A DNA stretch of 64,000 bases. Source: Macrophomina tecta (lineage: Eukaryota > Ascomycota > Dothideomycetes > Botryosphaeriales > Botryosphaeriaceae). Below, in pieces: positions 21,275 to 33,900 of this stretch. Made by a program: the position numbers and the translations under genes. The stretch is from contig JAKSGN010000041.1 of assembly GCA_024180945.1 (NCBI GenBank), forward strand, positions 2,356,001-2,420,000, written 5' to 3'. The notes under the pieces are model-generated. The model saw nothing but the letters and a program-made list of their open reading frames with translations, was not told where the DNA came from and ran no database searches. Within the stretch, counting starts at the first letter, position 1. Each line of letters opens with the position of its first letter.

Positions 21275-24200
21275 TCAGAGCTTGAGCTCGTCGAGAATCT
21301 TCTGCGCCAAACTCTTGTACTGCCATGTTCCGCCATCCACCTTTTTGAACTGAATACCGTGCAGCGAGAGCAACGGCACCTTCACAATGTAGATTTCAAA
21401 CTTCAGCACCAGGCTTCCACCCATATCGCTCTGCACGTGTGTCGTAGTCTCGCCGGCTGGGCGCGAGCGCGGTGCCCCCTCAGCGTCCGGCCCATCACTC
21501 TCCTCCGAGTCCTCCGCGCTCGTGTAACTGTGATCGGGCCTGCGGGGAACGCGTCCGGACTTTGGCGTGGTGGGTGACCTGTGAGCTTCGCGGAAATCAT
21601 CACGCTCACGCTGCTCCGGTCCCCTCAGCCCGAAGCTGATTTTCCGCCTGTGGCCTACCGCACTGTTTGAAGTCTGGTTGGGACTCATAGGCGGGCCGCT
21701 GGCTTCTGCATTGTCAGCTTCGATACTCGGGCTGTGCTTGCAGCTGAAACCACTGCGGCTCTCCCAGTATTGCACTCCGAGCTGTTTCAAGACGCGGATA
21801 AGATCAGCCCTGATCACGGGGAGTGGCTTGCTGCTCGTCGTCGAGACGCTGAACAGTCCCTTGAGGTACACCGGCTTGACCATTTCTGGGCTCCGAGCCT
21901 CTCCAGCTGAGTCGTTTGCTTCGGCCACTTCACGCTCAGTTTCCTCCGGAACATTTTCCCTGACCTGTTCGCGACGGGCCCGACGGGCCTGTATGCTCTC
22001 TCTGCGCGCATGTCCGAGGGACTTAGCACGGGACGTTGGCGCGCGAGACCCACTGCCCAGTGCGACTTCCTCAGAGGCCGTGTCAGGAGCTGCTCGAGTT
22101 CGCTGTCCGCTCACACTCGATTTGTCCGAACCACTGGTTGGTGGTGGCTCCTGGTTGCTCTCTGATGCTGCAGCACGCCTGTTCATCATCCGTCTGCGGA
22201 ATTCAGCCGAATTGACACTAGCTGACCTGCCAAGTCCCTTGAACTTTGAGGATTGGGAAACACCAGGGCTGGGCGGCGCGAGAAGTTCGGGCTTCTCTGG
22301 AGGGACCTCAGGGATGCGGGATGCAGCAGGTGGGTCAGCACTGCGATCTCTTGCCCTGCGCACGCTGAAGCTCCGTAACATCGAGCCACCGGTCGAGGGC
22401 GTTGGCTCGTTGATGGCCGGAGGAATCGGCGGCGGGTTGGACTTGTCCCGATCGTGGTCGTGGCGTCTGCGAGTACTGAATCGGCGGAGAATGCCTGCCG
22501 CAGTGCTCTCTTTTTTGACTGGGGCAGGTTCATTTGGCGGGGTGAGGACACCAGGAGAGGGGCCTGAGGGAGTCGGGACCTGGAGGTTGACCTTCTGAAG
22601 GCCTTCAGTGACCTCGTCCTCGCCATGCGTCCTTGCTCTTGGCCGAGACCGTCCACCGGTCGGTTTCTCTCCCGCATATTCATACGAACTCGTGTTGGTG
22701 TATGCGGCTTGTGGTGGCGAGAGTTCCGGCATGCTGAACGGTTTTTCACCGCCGACCTTTGGTATACTAAGACCACCAGGGTTTTCTTCCTTCCGCTCCC
22801 GCTCCTGCTTCTCCTTCACGAGGAAGTACACCGAAATTAAAGGACTGAAGGCATTGACGGGATCATTACCCACTGCCAATGCTTCAGACGAGGGGTTCGT
22901 CAGTGTATCTCTGCTCATAGAGTTTCGGCGTTTGTAGAAATCGAACACGCCACGCTTCCGCTCTGTCTCAGGCGTCTTGTCCTGAGCCCTCTGCGCTGCT
23001 GCACGGCAAGCGCTCTGGTACTCCTCCGACTGAATGATCTTGGTAAGTTGGGCAGTAATGTACTCCGGCGTGCCAAAGTCGAACCCGGTCATCTTCTCAA
23101 TCACCTGAGGGTCGAGGGGAAGTTGTAGCGGCTCCCTTGGAGGCAGAAAGTTCTCCGGGGGAGAGTTGAAGCCCTTGGTAATCCATGGATGGCTCATGAT
23201 TTCGCTCAGGCTGGCGCGCTGCTTAGGGTCCGTAACGAGCATACGGGAGATTAAATTTTTACACTCTACGCAAACTGTCAGCATGTGCGTGGATCCAGGG
23301 TATTCAAACATCAACATACCAGCAGTGAGCCAAGGCGGATACTCCACATGTCCCTTCTTGATCTTCGCGTGCAACTGAGGCATACTCTGATCATCGAACG
23401 GTACCTTTCCGCAAACCAAAACGTAGAGAACTATACCAAAACTCCAGACATCGACTTCCGGGCCTGTGTACTGCTTCGCCTGCAGTAACTCTGGCGCGGC
23501 AAAGTAAAGACTGCCGCAGAAGGTCTTCAACTGGCTACGAGGGGAGAAAAGGTTGCTCAGGCCAAAGTCGATAATCTTAATGTCGCCCGTCTTGCTGATG
23601 AGAATGTTCTCAATCTTCAGATCTCTGTGGACGATGCTGTTGCGGTGACAGTAGTCAAGAGCGCTTGCGATCTGGCGAGCAAACTTGCGCGCTTGCTTCT
23701 CCTTCAACCGCCCATGGGAGATGATGTAATCCAGCATCTGACCGCCATTGACGTATTCGCAAAGCATGTACCAGTGGTAATGCGTCCGGACGACGTCGCG
23801 CATACCGCAGATGTACGGATGGTTGACAAGAGTCATAATGGCGGCTTCTCTGGCGGTGCGCACCTCCTTAGAGTGGTCCGCCCTTTCGCGATCAGCTTGG
23901 TTGCGGTGCTCGTCGGTGGACTGCCTTGGGACGATTTTGACTGCGACCTGCCAGAAGATATCAGCTTGACGCACAGATGGTGTTGCTGTATGATTCATCT
24001 CACCTGCTCGCCAGATTCCGTGTTCCTGGCTAACTTGACCTTTCCCATGCTACCAGCGCCGACGGTCTTGCCCAGCGCCCATGTTCCTGTCTGAGCGGTG
24101 ATTGTAGTCCGTCGTCTACCAGAGGTATTGTTTGCAGGGGGCGCCGCCGGGCGGGAGTTGGCATCGGCGGCAGCGCCATTGGTGGGAACTGCTGTGGCCG

Positions 24201-24522
24201 AGGCCTCAGAGGCGTAGCGGGCGTGTCGAGTGCGCGAGGAGCTGCGCTGGCCGGTTTGGGAAGCTCGATCCCGAGACTCGCTTCTGCGAGACGAGTTGGG
24301 CCGAGCGACGTTGGACTGCTCAAAGTCCCTCTTGGCTACGGCCTGCAGATGGGCCTGCTGGCCCGAGTTGGAGCGGCTGTGGCCCTGCGACTGCGACAGT
24401 GACCGGTGTGGGGAAGCCGGAGCGGCATTCGAGCGGACGGAGGTGGACTGGGCCCGATGCGGCGGACGGCCGCCGGCGGAGTTGTGTACCACGGCTGGCG
24501 AGGCCGAAGCGGGGGCAGACAT
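21275..24522 (-). CDS. KIN1: Serine/threonine protein kinase, Kin1/PAR-1/MARK family, 1045 aa
   Basis: Exons (minus): 24522-24004, 23947-23320 and 23265-21275; the sum is 1046 codons. Residues 1 to about 140 are Ser/Gln/Arg-rich and disordered. The kinase domain starts at TWALGKTVGAGSMGKVKLAR (glycine loop), with VAVKIV (ATP-binding Lys), VHRDLKIENILI (catalytic loop), IIDFGLSNLF (DFG), the T-loop LKTFCGSLYFAAPELL, and PWITKGFNSPPENFLPPREP. A long Ser/Pro/Arg-rich linker follows. The end has the KA1 features (LIRVLKQLGVQYWESRSGFS; LVLKFEIYIVKVPLLSLHGI; WQYKSLAQKILDELKL), which bind acidic membrane lipids. Yeast Kin1/2 act in exocytosis, polarity and the ER stress response. The 54-nt second intron is in frame and stop-free, so its retention would insert 18 residues in the kinase C-lobe. 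The start lies 738 bp from the divergent G-patch gene. Confidence 0.95.
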
Positions 24523-25260
24523 GGTGTCGAGGGCGCGTTGGGTGGTGGCAGACAACTGGCGCTGCTGCTGGGTCGTGCCGGGAGATCAGCGGTGCGGCGA
24601 GGAGGGCGGGTCAGGCGCACAACGGTCGCAGCGCAGCAGTGCTGGAGCCCGCAGTCGGGGGGGCTGCTCCTGGAGACGATGGGCTGGGGAGCGCCAGCTT
24701 ACATGGAGTGGGGGAGGAGAAGCCGGCGGTGGGCAGGAGGCGAGCGTCTTGGGCCGGGCGGGGAGCTGAGGGCAGTGGTTTGTTTGTGAGATTACCTGGA
24801 GTGCCCGAACAGGTGCCCGGGGCCCTGGGAAGTCATGCGGAAGCGCGTGGCTGATGCGCGGGCGGGCGGTCGCAATTGGCAGCAGACGGCGAGGGGTGCG
24901 CAGGAGCTGCAGCGGCGGGCAGGCAACGGGGCGGCTCGACGCGCGATGGAAAGGATGGTAAAGGAGGGAGAGGACTGGGCTGCGCTGGAGGCTGGCCGCT
25001 GTAGCACTTACGATCGCTGCCAAGGGCCACAGTGCCAGCGAAACCCAGCAAGGTCCCTGGCCTGGCGGAAACGAGGTGCTCAGGGCGATGACATCGGTCG
25101 CGACCTGAACCACGCAAAGATCGGCGCCCGACGCCCACGCTCGCCCTCCGTCTCTGCTGCAATAGCCAGCACAACGCACCCGCCTGCCCGAGCCCCAGCC
25201 CGAGCAGACCCTCTGCCTGTGTTGTGTTCCATTAGCCGCGCCCTGTCCCCCGGCTCGGAG
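24523..25260. promoter_or_regulatory. Divergent promoter region of KIN1 and the G-patch gene
   Basis: 738 bp between two start codons on opposite strands. GC-rich with Gln/Pro-like low-complexity frames on both strands that I take as chance. No specific site identified. Confidence 0.5.
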
Positions 25261-27464
25261 ATGGCGTACACCAAGCGGTCGCGCGCCGCCTTCGAGGCCG
25301 ACCTGCAGCAACACGGGTCGCCCTACGTCTTCGTCGGCACGCCGCTGCCGCCCCTCGACGACAACACGCGCGATGACGGCTCCTACGTTCCTCTCTGGAA
25401 GCAGGAGGCCACCGACGAGCGTGGCCGCAAGCGCTTCCACGGCGCCTTCACTGGCGGCTTCTCTGCAGGGTAAGCTTCATGAATCGCTGTCTCATTTCCA
25501 CTATTACGGAGCAATGATGTATCATCCAGACTAGCTACTTCAACACGGTAGGCTCAAAGGAAGGCTGGACGCCCTCGACCTTTGTGTCGTCGCGCTCCAA
25601 TCGCCAGAAAGACCAGAAGCATGCCCAGCAACGACGCCCGGAGGACTTTATGGACGAGGAGGACCTGGCCGACCAGGCCGAGGCACAGAAGCTGCAGACC
25701 AGCAATGCCTTCTCTGCACTCGGCTCCACTGGCGACGACCTCTCCCGCCGAGATGTCCTCATGGGCATGGTCAAGACAACCGGAGAGACAATGGGTGCAA
25801 AGCTGCTCCAGAGGATGGGCTGGAAACCCGGCCAAGGCGTAGGCCCAAAGGTCCGGCGCAAGGCCCGTCTAGACCCCGACGACGATACAGACGCGGACCA
25901 ACAGACGCACCTGTTCGCGCCGGAGAATTCCCGAATGATCAGCTTCGTAAGGAAGAATGATCACAAGGGTCTCGGATACGAAGGGGAGACGCGTCTGTCA
26001 GGCACTGCCAAATTCCCCAGAGACGCAAAGGACGAAGACAGCGATAATGGGTCTGACTCCGGACCATTCGGTACCTCTCAGAAACCCATCGTGAAGAAGG
26101 CAGCCAAACGAGGCGGCTTTGGTGTCGGTGTCCTCAACGACGATGGCTCGGACGAGGAAGACCCTTATGCAATTGGTCCCAAGATATCTTACAACCGTAC
26201 CATCGGTGGTGATAAAAGGCCTAAGAAGAAGAAAGATACTGTCCGGCCTGCTGGAAGCTCTGCCAATCCTCTGGTTGGCGCGAAGCCAGTCTTTATCTCA
26301 AAGAAAGCTATGGGCAAAAAGTCGGAAGGCTTTCGCAGGTGCCATGATGGGCGACTGCCTCTCGACGGTTTTATCCTCGCTACACAGGCACTTACCATTT
26401 CCGATGGCGGGAGATATGCTCCACCAACGATTCCGGAGGGCTGGAAGAGTTCCAAAAAGACGACTGATAGCCCTCAGCCTCCGGGTTCCTATCAGTCTGT
26501 CGGTGACGCCGCTAAGGCCTCAGCACTGGACGCAAAAGCCCGAGCAGCCATGCTTGGTGAAGCCGCGCTTCCGGGCAAGTCTGTGTTTGACTTCTTGAAT
26601 CCTGCGGCACGAGACCGAATCGCCGCCATCACAGGCAAAACAAATCTTCCAGAGGCACGCGGTGAAGCAGCTCCGGAAGGCTACCGTAAGACCGAAGCAG
26701 ACCGACAGAAGCAGTTGTGGAGTCTAGTGCCACCTCTCGAGAAGGACATTGCAGAGGGTGCATTGAGTCGAGGGACGGGTGGTTGGATGCCCTACGCTGA
26801 TGACGAGAAGAAGAGGGCAAGATACCGTGGCTTCCTCGAGCTCCGGGCTGGACTGCGGGATACTCTGCCAGATCGTTCTCCCGGGATGTCTACAGATGAT
26901 TGGGTTAGAGAGCTTCAGGAGTTTGCCCATGCAGCGCGGGTGTTCCGCCCCATTACCGGAATGATGGCTTCGCGCTTCACATCTTCTTCAACATTGCCGG
27001 CTTCAAGCTCGGGTGAAAGCAAAACCGAACCGCTTCTGAGCAAGCCCTCGCCGAGACCTGCAGACCCTGCAGAAGAGGCTGCGAAGCTGGGCATGTATGG
27101 ACCGATGACTCGACAGGTGCTACCATTCTATCCGTCTCGTCTCGTTTGCAAGCGCTTCAACGTCAAGCCGCCCGAGAATGTCCAGCCGGATCCAAGTAAC
27201 GCACCTGGAGATGCGAATTCAACGGCTGCTCCCGCACGCGACCTTACCGTGGTGTCGCAAACGGCAATCCAAGAGATGATGCGCGAGAACGCTCTGAGGC
27301 AACCGTATTCGGCGCCGACAGATGGCGCACGTGCGGCGGACGTGCAGCCCACAGCGCTTGTGCACGCTCCGGTAGATGTGGAGCGCAACGATGCGTTGGA
27401 GGCAGAGAAAGCCGGTGATGCTGTCTTCAAGGCAATTTTTGGAAGCGATGACGAGGATGAGTGA
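25261..27464 (+). CDS. G-patch domain RNA-processing protein (GPATCH1/TGH family), 712 aa
   Basis: Exons 25261-25469 and 25535-27464 join across a 65-bp intron to give 713 codons including stop. The N-terminus ([77 protein letters not shown]) is the conserved region that precedes the G-patch in this family (called DUF1604, from memory). The G-patch itself is [20 protein letters not shown] at about residues 160-185. Later come [13 protein letters not shown], acidic patches, the motif [17 protein letters not shown] and the long C-terminal region shared with GPATCH1 orthologues. These proteins associate with spliceosomes and DEAH helicases; the role here is by homology. It is intact. Confidence 0.92.
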
Positions 27465-28559
27465 GAATTGGCGAATGGCAGCTGGGGCGGAAAGCATCGG
27501 GTCTATATTTGGAAACTTTAGACAACCAGCAACTGTACGTAAGTATGGATGGAGCATGAGAGGGTGGCAGTTGAACCCTGGCGACTGTCTTTCCTGGAAA
27601 CTTCAGCGTCGGGGCTTCAGGCACCTGGAGACGGTGATTGGTCAATGGAAATATGGATCGTATTCCAATCTCGCGACCTCGTGAATCAGGCCAACCATGA
27701 GCCCAGCTGCATGCAAGGTCAATCAAAGCCGCATATCCACATCCCCGCTCTAACTTTCCGAACTCGAGCGTTCGGACCCCCGTTCGAGCAAGCTTCACGC
27801 CCCTCGGTTCGGCTGCGGGTGGAGCTACTGCAGTGGACCAATGCAGGGACTCGCCATCAACTACGTAATGAGAAATCCCGCGCTGCAACCACATCACTCC
27901 CTCGAAGCCACGACCAACAGAGACTTGCATCCTGCAGGAGAACTCCTTTATTGCCTCAATAGTCTCTCCCCTGCATAAGCCATATACGAGCTTGCACTAC
28001 CTGAGAGACGCCCTGTTTGGTCTGGCCGCGCTTGCAATCTGATCGACACTACTACCCCATACCAAGACTCTGGACTAACCTTTTCTCGCAGCCGCTTAAG
28101 CTTCCTAAGGATGACCATCGCTGCGCTTACGCCCGTCTGCCCGTTTCCGGGCGCATAGCGACCAGATCTTCTTACCCCAGATCTGTCTGATCTACTGGGA
28201 ACATGCATGCCCCCGGCCGGCCGGCCATGCTGCTGCTCCTGGTCGCGATCTAAAAACGCCATGGACTGGCCTCCAACCTGGAGCGCTTCTTCCTATTTTT
28301 CTTCTTCTCCTCCTTTCATTGAGATGCGAGGGAGCTTTTACTGTTCCTTTACAAAAACTAGCGTAATTATTGCTTCACCTTGCTATTTATTAGAGTAGAG
28401 GAGCTTCCCCGTCCCGTTTCATTTGATCATGCGGATATAATTTCCCCAACCCCTTCCCGCTTTTCCTTTTTTTTTTTTTTTTTCGGTTGGGACATAGTGA
28501 CCGCAAACACCTACGGCCAGCCCGGCGCCGCCACCCAGAAAATTGGCGGCGCACCCACT
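27465..28559. other. Intergenic, no gene seen
   Basis: 1.1 kb between the G-patch stop and a GST relic. It holds a GGCCGGCCGGCC palindrome (28213-28224) and a T-run (28468-28484). No frame carries a recognisable motif. Confidence 0.55.
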
Positions 28560-29312
28560 CTCCACTACCCTGGCTTCATGTTCCGCAGACAGGTCGTGCG
28601 TCTCCTAATGGAACTGTGTCCCACCGCATCCTCCTCGCCTTCCCACTCCGCAAAAGCAGGCGATAGACTAAAACCTGCAAACGGGACGCCGACATTGCCT
28701 ACGTAGTCATCCGCTACGGCATGGGCGGGTAACCGCAGCCCAAGAACACCCTGATTGCGGCGATGAACCCGACCGTCACCATCCCGGTGGTCGAGCTGGG
28801 CGGCAAGGTCCTGACGCAGAGCAACGCCATCCTGCGGCACTGAGCGAGGCAGCTGGGCGCGTATGCGCGCGGGGCCGGAGATGAGCGGTTCCGGGCTGAT
28901 GACATTTGCGACATCAGTATCGTCTGTAAGCTGTCTCCGCGCGCCGTTCTTTGCATTTTATCGATAGACGGTTGATTTGGTGATCCAGGGCGCGCGCTCT
29001 TCGTCCAGGCCTTCTTGTCTTCAAACAAGGACATTGAGTATCCTAAGCACCAAGGAAGGGCCGCGGAGAGGCTTCATGAAGGCCATGGATACGCATCCCT
29101 CGTCGAATGAGCTGTCTCAGAGGGGTCCGTGCATTATTGGGAGGAAGGTTCCGTATGCGGATTTGTTTGTGTATCAAATTCTGCACGTGTAGTTCACGCA
29201 AGATGGAACGTCGAATTTTCAGGAGTATTCGAGGTTGGGTAACTTGGTGGATGCTGTGGAGGCGAGACCGAATATTAAGGCGTTCCTGGAAAGTGACAGA
29301 TATTTTGGCTGA
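28560..29312 (+). pseudogene. Glutathione S-transferase relic
   Basis: Recognisable GST pieces lie in order on the + strand: APTLHYPGFMFRRQVVRLLM (strand 1/helix 1), TLIAAMNPTVTIPVVELGGK and VLTQSNAILR (thioredoxin-fold glutathione site with the QSNAI motif), GDERFRADDICDISIV. A clean intron (28926-28988) follows, restoring Trp in WRALFVQAFLSSNKDIEYPK, then NELSQRGPCIIGRKVPYADL, FVYQILHV, NLVDAVEARPNIKAFLESDR and TGA at 29310-29312. Lesions: TAA at 28730-28732, TGA at 28841-28843 (after LRH), a frameshift near 29065, TAG at 29190-29192, and a degraded stretch near 28620-28720. Such enzymes conjugate glutathione to electrophiles; this copy cannot be functional. Confidence 0.88.
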
Positions 29313-29548
29313 AATGTCGCATCTTACTGATGATGAAATGTGCTTATAAAATGGAATGAATTTGCCTTTTTTTTTTTTTTTCATACGCGTTATACTTACT
29401 TTGGAAAGATATTCATGCTATTTGAAACTTCTTTGAGCGTGGGATCATAAGACCTCCATGACCCTGTCCTTTTAGATATCCCCAACTTTTCGCACGATTA
29501 GGTTGTACTGTCCGAATCTCCCGGCTTAAGACTTTGACTTGAACAGGT

Positions 29549-31399
29549 CTACAAATTCGTGGCTTTGTCAAAATTACGGATGAGGTCGTAGTAGAACACC
29601 ATAGCCTCAACATGGGAAAGCATCTCAATACGCTCATCAACTGTGTGAAAATTGAGCCTTGTTCCCTCTCTGCCTGGCCCATAGCGGTAAATATTCCTGG
29701 TCAGATTCCAGTAATGCTGGGTGTCCGTATTTCCCTGGCCCCACAATGTCAGCGCCTTGATACTCGTCAAGCCTTTAACACGAATGGTAGAGATATACTC
29801 ACGGTCATGTAGTCACCCACGGGAACAACAGTCTTGCCCTGCAGAGATGGAATGTTTTCGAACACCTGCCTGATTGTGCCACTGAATAGCGACCAGACCG
29901 GGTTGCCCAAGCTCGTTGAGCTGATTGGGGCCGGCTCAAGAGGCTGATCCAAGTCAAAAGTCAGCTTTCCGATTTTCCTGACGGCTGGTTCCTCGATTGT
30001 GCCGAAGGCGTTCAAAGAGAGGCCATGTTTCTGAGCAATCGGTCGCAGCAGCCCAACAGCCTTCTCTTTGATATTCTCGAGTGGTGCGTCATGCGCCGAG
30101 ACGCGATAGTTGACCTCAGCGTGTACGCTTTCAGGCAGTGCGTTGACTTTCTTGCCGCCCGAGATGATGTCGGCTGCTTGCGAGGTCTGAAAGATAAAAA
30201 CATCGTCTGGACGTGACTCCGCAAGTCGTTCTCCCAAGATGTCTTCGTTTTCGCCCGTTGCGAGCGCATGAGCTAGCCAAGGCTCGACGTGGTTGGGTGA
30301 GTACTTGACCTGGCATTCGAGGAGATTACGGAAGGGGTTTTCGCGGGAGAGGCGAGGCTTGTAGGGATGCGCTTCTAGTTCGACGAGCAGCTCGGACATG
30401 ATGCCGATGCCAGTGTGAGGCGGTGGCTTCGAGCTGTGGCCGCCTTCGACGTCCAGGTTCAGGAAGATATCGATATAGCCCTTCTCAGCAACGCCGGGCA
30501 TGGCATAGACGTAATCGCCCATGATATCTAGGCCCATGCCTCCCTCATCCAGGATCATGGCGATGTTGTCCTGACCCCACTGCCTCTCCAGCTCGGTGCC
30601 GAGCATTTTCGCACCGCGCTTGCCGCCGGTTTCTTCGTCAAAGCCAAAAGCGAAGATGATGGTACGCTTCGGTGTAAAGTTCTGTGACAGCAGATCCTCC
30701 ATAACGGAGTATAGGCCGATCAAGTTGTTTTTACAGTCAACTGCTCCGCGACCCCAGAGGAATGTTCCATCGTAGTGCCCCTCGAAAGGTGGGTGCGTCC
30801 ATTTGTCGATAGAAGTAGCGGGGACTACGTCTTGGTGTGCGGCGAAAAGAACTGGCTTGAGGTCTTTGGAGCTACCGGGAAGGGTGTATATCAGGCCATA
30901 CTTGTTGACCCTGTCGAGCTTCATCTTCTCGTGCCTGCGGTAAGTCAGCAATGGCGCATCTCCTGCCTGTAAACTTGGCGGAAACCTACACCAAGGGAAA
31001 CAGCTCCTTCAAGGCCGAATGGAGGTCATCGAAAGGAGCCCAGCGCGGATCTACATCCACATCGCCGTTGTCGTCGAAACTCTCAGTAGGAGCCTGGACC
31101 GCTGCTTGCATGCGCTCCACCTGTTTGAGGATGTAGTCATGCTCCAGAAATTTCGAGGAGGAATCCAGTCCATCATCGACACCTGAGGTGACTTCGGGAA
31201 TCGGACACCAAGAGTCGAAGTTGATTTTGTCTGCTTCAGGGCCCCTTCCCCCACTTATGCCATGAGAGAGGCGAGCGAGCGTAGGGAGGTTCCAGAACAG
31301 AGCTCCGGTCAGAAGGGAAGCGGCGATGGCGATGGTCCGCTTTTTCTTGCTTTTGGCGCCGGTATAGGCCGTTCCAATATTCTTCTCCAGCTTCTCCAT
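29549..31399 (-). CDS. CPS1: M20 metallopeptidase, vacuolar carboxypeptidase S-like, 575 aa
   Basis: Exons (minus): 31399-30990, 30934-29803 and 29734-29549; 576 codons including stop. Residues 21-42 (RTIAIAASLLTGALFWNLPT) form one N-terminal membrane anchor after a short basic tail, as in type II vacuolar Cps1. The zinc-site motifs of the M20 family are present: LFAAHQDVVPA (His and Asp), WGRGAVDCKNNLIGL (bridging Asp), AFGFDEETGGKRGA (catalytic Glu and zinc Glu) and the terminal YRYGPGREGTRLNFHTVDER (His ligand). The dimerisation insert lies between (VEGGHSSKPPPHTGIG). Yeast Cps1 removes C-terminal residues from Gly-containing peptides. The gene looks intact. Its start lies 965 bp from the divergent membrane protein. 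Confidence 0.92.
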
Positions 31400-32364
31400 G
31401 GCGAGTGCTTGAGATGAAGAAGAGGAGGAAGAGGAGGAGAAGAACTTATTGTGAAGGATGGGCTCGGCGTGTTAAGCCGACACGCAGGTTGAGCTGACGG
31501 ACCTGGCGGCAAGAGCTGTCATTTTACCGTACCTACCATGCGCGTGTGATCCCGGCCTTATCAGAGCATCCTGCTTATTCGGGCAATTAGCTGTCAAGAG
31601 TGGTGTAAGGAACAGTTCGGCCTCGGTCCAATCAGTTCATTAGGCGAGATACCGTGACCATTGGTCTAGATAAGACCAGACCAACCGCAACGAGCATAAA
31701 CATCGCTTGCCGCCCTTGTGATCGGGCATCGCGTGGTGGATTCATTTTCTTTTAACATACTGGCGCTCCAACTACATGTGACCATGCGCTCGGCTAAAGC
31801 GTAGGCGAAGGCAGGATTGTATGGCTTTTTTTTTTTTTTTTTTTTTAATAAAATCAGCAGCACAAACGGAATAATGTTGCATGACAGACGAATCGACAAT
31901 TTGGCCATCTTATGCCTGAAGAAGACAGACGAACATGTGCGAGTGAATGTCAAGCCAGCAGGTAGAGGCCGCAGAGGACAATATAAGGGTCCTTTGGAGG
32001 CCGCGGTGGATATTGGAACCTACTATAGATGTTCTGTTTCTAAGGGATGCCGCCTGCGCCATGTAAGACCGTGCTGTCGAAGGGCGCATAGCTGCGGAGG
32101 TGTCGAGGATGTGTCAGGCGGGAGGGTGCGGCTTCGAGCCAAGCTTCGGGAGGGGGCGGGGGCCCTAGCCGCAGATCCGCATTGAGCGCTGCCGTTTACC
32201 CATAGTTACGTCATGGCAGCAGGCTCAGCTCGCAAGCTTCCAATGGCTCTCTTTAAGTTGAGCAACTGCTGCCTCTCCCTTCTCTAGATCTGAATCCGCC
32301 TCTTCACACACAGCATACTCGTCATCTCTCCGCAATTAACCTCCCAAATCAACACACCAACACC
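31400..32364. promoter_or_regulatory. Divergent promoter of carboxypeptidase and membrane-protein genes
   Basis: 965 bp between divergent starts, with a run of about 20 T at 31826-31846. The last 60 bp before ATG 32365 are CA/CT-rich with ACACACC and CAACACC, an ordinary fungal start context. No gene seen. Confidence 0.55.
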
Positions 32365-33275
32365 ATGGATGTACGTCGGCCAGCGCCAGTTCTTCCAGAC
32401 AGAGCTCTAACTCTGACTTCCAGGTCTTCTACTCCTACACCTACGGCACAGCCGCATGGCTGACTGTCCAAGCCATGCCATTGATCACCTCACCAACCAT
32501 GATCGCGGCCTTGCTCTCGCCACAGGTCCGCGAAGCAACCGGTATGCTGATTGCGCAGTGCGCAACTATCTCCTCCCACGAACATCGCTAACAATGCCGC
32601 GCCTCAGTCCTGGAGATCTACTTCTCCCGCTCCCTGGGCTTCACGCTCATAACCTTGGGCGTCCTCACCGTCCTGCTGACCGGCTCCGTGCCGCTCTCCT
32701 CGCGCCTGAGTTCCGGTAAGCCTTTCCGCATTCCACACACGCGGTCGGTGCAGAAGTAGTACGGCTTTCCCACAATTGCTGCGGGGACTCGAAGCAAGTG
32801 TCCAGAAGAACTGTTTTTTTACATTCTCACTCGAATGAATGCTTCGCCTCCCCACAGCAAGGGCACCTCCTGCAACCTCTCCTGGGACCGACCGCATACC
32901 CCGCCCTTGCATGTTTGCGCACCCCCAGAGAGGAACACGACCCCCACTGACGTAAAGTAATCAACAGCTGGAGGCGCGACAACCGATCCCGACGACCCGA
33001 AGGCGCCGTACGCGCTGCCGACGCTGACGGTGACGACCATCTACCACGCCGCCGCCGCATTCTACATGTACGGCATGTGGAACACCGAGGGTGTGAGCCC
33101 GTTCGCGGCCGGCATGATCGGCAGCACTGTGCTGGCCGCCGTCGGCCTGTGGTGCATCCTGTTTGCCAGCAGCGACGGCCGCATCAGCCGCAAGACCGGC
33201 GCCGACAAGCGCACCAGCGGCTTCCCGTTCAAGAACACCGAGGCGGACAGGAGGAAGGCGAAGAAGGCTACCTGA
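32365..33275 (+). CDS. Conserved fungal four-span membrane protein, unknown function, 179 aa
   Basis: Four exons: 32365-32370 (only ATG GAT), 32424-32541, 32608-32715 and 32968-33275; 180 codons including stop. The first exon codes just Met-Asp. Hydrophobic spans: TAAWLTVQAMPLITSPTMIA, LGFTLITLGVLTVLLTGSVP, LTVTTIYHAAAAFYMYGMWN, and AAGMIGSTVLAAVGLWCILF. The C-terminus is basic (RISRKTGADKRTSGFPF... DRRKAKKAT), so probably cytosolic. I recall similar uncharacterised proteins in many ascomycetes, but no named function. Intron 3 (252 bp) is longer than the others. A small organelle-membrane protein is a fair guess and no more. Confidence 0.85.
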
Positions 33276-33900
33276 GTGGCTTTTTCGAGCGCAAGTCATG
33301 GCAGTGGTTAAGTCAATTAGCTTCACGTCGCAGAACGAAGGGCACGCAGGGAGCATTGCTAAAGGCGATTTGAGTGACTTGGTTTCTTTTTCTGGTTTCT
33401 CGTCTCTTAAAGCATGGGCCGGCGTATATTGACAACGATTGAGGCGTGGCAAAGGGCAAAAGGTTTCAATCATGTTATAAGAAGCGAGTATCAAATGATC
33501 ATCACAAGGACCTGATTCATTCATTTCTGACCGCTCGTTTCCCATCTATAATTGCGATTCTATTCGACGAGCCTTTTTCTTGCCACGTGTGTATGGGTAT
33601 GCTCCAACGCGACGGCTCAATCACACATCGTCGCGCCTGAATAACATGTCCCTCGCTCTGTCGCCTTGCGGTACTGACCCGTTGGTCCTTTACTCACGGC
33701 AATTGGTATCATGGACTCCGTGCGTACGCTGGAATGCGATGCTGCGCGAATGCCGCCCAAAAAATTGACGCCCACCAAACATGCCTAAACCAGAGCGACA
33801 TGAACCAGAAAAAAACCCCCCCCCCAGGAGCCATAGATTCTATCCTTGATTCGTCTTGTTTTCTGCTTTTTTCTTCATTCGATTTTGATAACATATGTAA
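33276..33900. other. Intergenic between convergent genes
   Basis: 625 bp between the membrane-protein stop and the GLE1 stop. Nothing recognised; probably two 3' UTRs. Confidence 0.55.

Noticed and set aside
28213..28224. GGCCGGCCGGCC palindrome as a binding site or CRISPR-like repeat
   Set aside because: Single GC-rich palindrome without further copies. No repeat-spacer array was seen anywhere, and none is expected in a fungal nuclear genome.
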